From Nibribacter roseus (GTDB taxonomy: Bacteria; Bacteroidota; Bacteroidia; Cytophagales; Hymenobacteraceae): 64,000 nt of DNA. The notes under the pieces are model-generated. The model had not been told where the DNA came from, did no database searches, and was given only the letters and a program-made list of their open reading frames with translations. The stretch's first letter is position 1. Each line of letters opens with the position of its first letter. The DNA is taken from assembly GCF_042662225.1 (NCBI RefSeq), contig NZ_JBHSYQ010000006.1, positions 186,001 to 250,000 of the forward strand, written 5' to 3'. Positions 60,002 to 64,000 of the stretch are shown here, one piece after another. The position numbers and the translations under genes are program-made.

Positions 60002-63000
60002 ATGAAGACAACTATTTATCCTAGCAAAATTTACTTCTTGGCCTTGCTTTTACTGACTGTTCTGTTCGGTAAAGCGCAGCAATCATTTGGCCAGCAGTTT
60101 ATTTACGGAAATGAGTGGATAAACTACAACCAGAAGTATTACAAGATCAAAGTACCTGCCACAGGTATTTATCGTCTTGATCATGGTTATTTGCAGGCAG
60201 CCGGTATTTCAGGAGTAGATCCTAGAAACTTTCAGCTTTACCGCAGAGGTAAGGAAGTTTCTATTCATGTTTCTGGTGAGGCAGACGGTTCTTTTGACAC
60301 AGGTGATTTTATCGAGTTTTATGGAGAGCATAATGATGGTGCCTTAGATCGTGAATTATATAAGAATCCAGATGCAGATCATATTAATACATACTATAGC
60401 TTATATACTGACACTGCGGCCTACTTCTTAACTTGGTCTGCTGCTCCAGGCAAGAGGATGGATACTTATGCACAAGATCCGGCTAGTTTAAATCCAGAGC
60501 CTTGGCACTGGCAAGAAAACTTCTTTTTTGACAATGGCTTGTACTCTAGAGGAAGAAGGTTCGGAGAGAATTATATGTCATGGATGGACGCGGGTGAAGG
60601 GTTCACAGGAGGATTAACCGCTGGTTGGACTTTTACCCTACCGAATATGGTTACTAATCCCCATGCTGGTGGCCCCTCGCCAAAGTTAGAGGTAGCCATT
60701 TTTGGAGTAGGTGACGCGAATGATGTTGACGTATTTATTAAACCTCCTACAGGCGCAGAAAGATTAGTGGGTACCATTCAACTTGCTGATCATGAATCTA
60801 AAAAACAAGTTTTCACTATAGCTCACACTGACTTTGCTAGTGATGGGAGATTGATTGTACGGGTAACTGCTCGGAAATCAACTAATGGATATAGAGCTTT
60901 TTATTTTAAAACTATCTATCCTCAGCGTAATGTTATTTCCACTAATAAATTGCCATTTGTCAATGCTTCGCCTTCGCCTTCGCCTTTATCCTATTTGTTT
61001 GAAGGAAGTACTGCAGCAAATGCCATTGCTTATGATATTACATCAGTTGACAATATTAAACGCATTCAGGGTACGGTAAATGGAGCGCACAAAGGATTTG
61101 TTTTTCCTCCCTCTTTTTCTAAAGCAATTTTATGGTCAGGAGCCAATTTGGTGCCACCTGCTGCACATGAAGTGAAGTTCAGGAATTTGGCTGGTAATAA
61201 AGCCAATTATCTGATTATTTCACATAAGGTATTGATGCAACCTACTTCATCGTCTACTAACCCAATAAAGGATTATGCCTCTTATAGAGCCTCAGGTGTT
61301 GGAGGAGGATATGACACTTTAGTGATGGATGTAGATTTGATTTACAATCAGTTCTTCTTCGGTGACAAATCTGCAGCAGCCTTACGAAGATATATGAAGT
61401 ATATGATGGCAAACGGCAAGCCAGAATACCTGCTTCTATTGGGTAAAGGTTTAGAGGCGGATAATGTTAATGTAAGAAAAAATCCGAATTCATTAGCTTA
61501 CAAAGACTTAGTTCCAACTGGCGGTACTCCTGGTTCAGATATTTTCTTTACTGCTGATTGGGAGAAAGGCAATTATGCCCCTAAAGTAGCTACCGGAAGG
61601 GTGCCTGCCAATACTGCCGCAGAAGTATTAGCCTATCTTGATAAGGTAAAAACACATGAGGCGCTGCCCCAGAATTTGGATTGGCGTAAAAACATTCTAC
61701 ACCTAATAGGTAGCCATGGAAGTGAGCAGAATACTATTTTGTCTTACATGAGGAGCTATGAACGTATCATTGAAGACAAATGGTTGGGTGCTAATGTTAA
61801 ATCCGTCATAAGAAGTTCTACCGGGGGCTTAGAGACAGTAAATATTGCAAGGGAACTAAATAATGGATTGTCTTTGATAACCTTCTTTGGACACAGTTCT
61901 GGAACAGTTTCTGATTTAGATATTGGTAGGGTTTCAGATGTAGTAAATGGGTACAATAATGAAAATAAGTACCCTATGCTTCTTATGAACGGATGTAATG
62001 CGGGTAATATTTTTACTACACAACGTTCCTTTGGCGAAGACTGGCTTCTAACACCTAATAAAGGAACCATAGGGTTTTTAGCACATGTCAGTTATGGATA
62101 TCCGTCACTGATGAATGTGTATTCGTCTAATTTTTATACTACCGCTTTCGCTAATGAAGAATATCTCTTAAAACCAATAGGTATTCAGCATAAAAGAGCA
62201 ATTGAACTTACAGAGCAGAAAGTAAAGGGGGATAATGCTATTGCCATGAACATGCAAATGATTTTGCAGGCAGATCCGGCCTTACATGTAATTGCTCCTG
62301 ATAAAGCAGATTACACTGTAACCGATGGTGGTTTAAGCTTGCACTCATTAGATGGGTCAACAAAAGTTACCGCCAACTCGGAAAAATTTCTGTTGAAGGT
62401 AGACGTAAGGAATCTTGGCAAAGTAAATGATAAACCGTTTCAAATATCTGTAACCCGTAAACTGGAGAATGGTACTTCTATAGAATATGATCCACAGGAA
62501 GTACAGGCAGTTTATTACAGAGACACTGTTGAACTTGAATTAGAAGCTAAAACCACCAACGGCTTTGGGGTTAATGTATTTGAAGTAAAACTAGACCCGA
62601 ATAATGACATTGAGGAGCTAGAAGAAAATAATAATACAGCTACATTAGAATATTTCTTCTCTAAAAGCGGAGTTTTGGCCATTGGTCCTAAGGAATATTC
62701 AATTATAAGCGAAAATAAAGTGAAGCTAATTGGGCATTCCACTGATTTGTTGGTTGGCCGGCGGGGCTATTACTTTGAAATAGATACTGTTTATACTTTT
62801 AATAGCCCTTGGAAGAAGATAAATGTTGTACAGGCTGATTTGATGCCTGAGTGGGAGGTAACCCTTCCTGAAAGTGGGGTGTACTTCTGGAGGCTTAGAT
62901 ATGAAACGGCAGCAGCAGGTGAGGAATTGGTGTGGGCTAGCAGCTCCTTCCGATACATACCAAACAGTCAACCAGGATGGTCGCAAAAAGGAATTGGTCA

Positions 63001-64000
63001 ATTACAGAAGGCTGTTAAGCAAAGTTTGATTGATGATCCTGAGAAGGAAGAGCTTTCTTTCTCACCCATGTACAGGATCTTTGAGTTGAAAGGTGTTGGA
63101 GGCGGCGGCACCTTTGGTTATCCTCCGTATGGAATTTTCTTAGATAACTTTAAAACTATTGAGGCAGATTGTGCTGGGCGTAGTGCAAATTTCATGGCTA
63201 TTGTCTTGAACGATAAGACACTAGAACCATTTCTTGGTATGCCAGCCGGTTTAGGAAGAATTTGTGGGACAGAACCAAAATTTGTATACCATTTTGGAAA
63301 TCTAACAACCGCAGCTGATAGAACTAAGTTGGAAGAGTTTTTGAGAGCTATTCCAGAAGGTTATCATGTTGCTATGCTAAGTATGTACAATGTACCTTTC
63401 ACTACTTTCCCAGAAAGTTTGAAAGAGGCCTTTAGAAACATAGGATCTTCTTTGATAGATAAACTTAAAACAGGTGAGCCGTTTGCTATTGTTGGTCGTA
63501 AGGGCTCTGTGCCTGGAACTGCAGTTGAAGTAGGCCCCTCTGATACTGACCCAACGCCCGCAAACTTGCAGACCATAAGTATGGAGAAAGAGGTCATTTC
63601 TAAAGTGGGGCAAGGCACATTGACTTCTTCTCTTATAGGTCCCGCAAATAAATGGCAATCCTTACAACTTCAATTAGATTTAGAAGATTCAGACTCATAT
63701 CAATTAGATATTGTTGGCGTGAATAATAATCAAGAGGAGATTGTGCTTTGGAGAGATGTCAAAGCTACTGATTTTGATATTTCTAGTGTAAATGCAACAA
63801 CTTTTCCTTATCTAAAATTAAAATTAATCTTAAAAGATGAAGTGCAACGTTCAGCACCTAAGTTAAATTATTGGACGGTACTGTTTGAGGGAGTACCAGA
63901 AGGATTGATGCGTCCAGATTTGGTAGGCTTAGATAAGTATCAATTAGAGACTCTTTCTGAACAGGCAACAAACGGACAATTAAATTTACAATTTGCTTTC
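60002..64000 (+). CDS. C25 gingipain-type peptidase (PorU-like T9SS sortase candidate), 3' truncated by window
   Basis: Open for 1333 codons to the window edge with no stop; 3' end missing. Signal region (IYFLALLLLTVLFGKAQQ), then a PorU-like N-terminal region (YYKIKVPATGIYRLDHGYL), a region reaching YASYRASGVGGGYDTLVMDV, and a C25 catalytic His631 (ITFFGHSSGT) and Cys665 (LLMNGCNAGN), intact. PorU cleaves the C-terminal signal of cargo and attaches it to lipid. Neighbour PorV-like gene supports a T9SS role, probably the larger PorU2-type; this name is from memory. Confidence 0.85.
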   Translation, partial: MKTTIYPSKIYFLALLLLTVLFGKAQQSFGQQFIYGNEWINYNQKYYKIKVPATGIYRLDHGYLQAAGISGVDPRNFQLYRRGKEVSIHVSGEADGSFDTGDFIEFYGEHNDGALDRELYKNPDADHINTYYSLYTDTAAYFLTWSAAPGKRMDTYAQDPASLNPEPWHWQENFFFDNGLYSRGRRFGENYMSWMDAGEGFTGGLTAGWTFTLPNMVTNPHAGGPSPKLEVAIFGVGDANDVDVFIKPPTGAERLVGTIQLADHESKKQVFTIAHTDFASDGRLIVRVTARKSTNGYRAFYFKTIYPQRNVISTNKLPFVNASPSPSPLSYLFEGSTAANAIAYDITSVDNIKRIQGTVNGAHKGFVFPPSFSKAILWSGANLVPPAAHEVKFRNLAGNKANYLIISHKVLMQPTSSSTNPIKDYASYRASGVGGGYDTLVMDVDLIYNQFFFGDKSAAALRRYMKYMMANGKPEYLLLLGKGLEADNVNVRKNPNSLAYKDLVPTGGTPGSDIFFTADWEKGNYAPKVATGRVPANTAAEVLAYLDKVKTHEALPQNLDWRKNILHLIGSHGSEQNTILSYMRSYERIIEDKWLGANVKSVIRSSTGGLETVNIARELNNGLSLITFFGHSSGTVSDLDIGRVSDVVNGYNNENKYPMLLMNGCNAGNIFTTQRSFGEDWLLTPNKGTIGFLAHVSYGYPSLMNVYSSNFYTTAFANEEYLLKPIGIQHKRAIELTEQKVKGDNAIAMNMQMILQADPALHVIAPDKADYTVTDGGLSLHSLDGSTKVTANSEKFLLKVDVRNLGKVNDKPFQISVTRKLENGTSIEYDPQEVQAVYYRDTVELELEAKTTNGFGVNVFEVKLDPNNDIEELEENNNTATLEYFFSKSGVLAIGPKEYSIISENKVKLIGHSTDLLVGRRGYYFEIDTVYTFNSPWKKINVVQADLMPEWEVTLPESGVYFWRLRYETAAAGEELVWASSSFRYIPNSQPGWSQKGIGQLQKAVKQSLIDDPEKEELSFSPMYRIFELKGVGGGGTFGYPPYGIFLDNFKTIEADCAGRSANFMAIVLNDKTLEPFLGMPAGLGRICGTEPKFVYHFGNLTTAADRTKLEEFLRAIPEGYHVAMLSMYNVPFTTFPESLKEAFRNIGSSLIDKLKTGEPFAIVGRKGSVPGTAVEVGPSDTDPTPANLQTISMEKEVISKVGQGTLTSSLIGPANKWQSLQLQLDLEDSDSYQLDIVGVNNNQEEIVLWRDVKATDFDISSVNATTFPYLKLKLILKDEVQRSAPKLNYWTVLFEGVPEGLMRPDLVGLDKYQLETLSEQATNGQLNLQFAF

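Noticed and set aside
1..64000. Prophage, integrative element or insertion sequence
   Set aside because: No integrase, transposase, capsid or conjugation gene and no tRNA junction seen.

Overview
The window reads as a chromosomal segment of a Bacteroidota bacterium, most likely order Cytophagales (Hymenobacteraceae-like, inferred from gene content and style, not from any search). Pointers are a type IX secretion (T9SS) cargo protein, a PorV/PorQ-type barrel next to a C25 gingipain-type peptidase, an OMP_b-brl_3 TonB-type receptor, PspC/GIN and PadR genes, methylmalonyl-CoA epimerase, few Shine-Dalgarno sites and several TTG/GTG starts. GC content looks moderate. I see no phage, insertion sequence, CRISPR array, tRNA or rRNA.

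Layout. 0-6.4 kb: small outer-membrane barrel, ferritin-like helical protein, secreted patatin, SIMPL protein and a DPP-IV-type peptidase, all on the minus strand after the first gene. 6.6-15.1 kb (plus): clpS-recR, a GT2 glycosyltransferase fused to a Rossmann-like module, aspartate aminotransferase, heptose kinase, and a translationally coupled alkaline-phosphatase-fold transferase/acyltransferase pair, together an envelope-glycan flavour. 15.2-20 kb: hemE, marC, a degenerate receiver, and purK-purE-GNAT. 20-30 kb: barrel protein, a propeller dehydrogenase with its cytochrome c, small proteins, an exonuclease, dnaK with a sigma54-like promoter, and rluE. 30-39 kb: vWA membrane protein, fabG, TPR lipoprotein, response regulator, phosphatase lipoprotein, SDR and lpdA. 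39-52 kb: receptor, EamA exporter, a divergent PurF-like enzyme, a 1175-residue T9SS cargo, and the iscS-iscU-hypothetical-iscA operon. 52-64 kb: mce gene, cca, TraB-like protein, padR-pspC/GIN, then PorV-like protein and a C25 peptidase running off the window.

The most unusual content is between the genes. Twenty-three copies of a 36-bp palindrome (called P36 here; arms GTTTTNGGCCTGTTTTC and GAAAACAGGCCNAAAAC around a two-base centre) sit in the intergenic spaces, mostly just downstream of transcription-unit ends. Length is almost fixed while sequence drifts, with matching changes in both arms of several copies. Several copies have locus-specific flanks that extend the palindrome, up to perfect 27-bp arms. 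Two copies overlap a gene's stop codon, and three abut or share sequence with ordinary intrinsic terminators. I do not recognise this family.

Functional links: PorV-like and C25 peptidase belong to the system that would export and process the cargo encoded at 45.4-48.9 kb. The isc genes would supply Fe-S clusters. purK/purE and possibly the PurF-like protein act in purine synthesis. The padR-pspC pair looks like an envelope-stress module.
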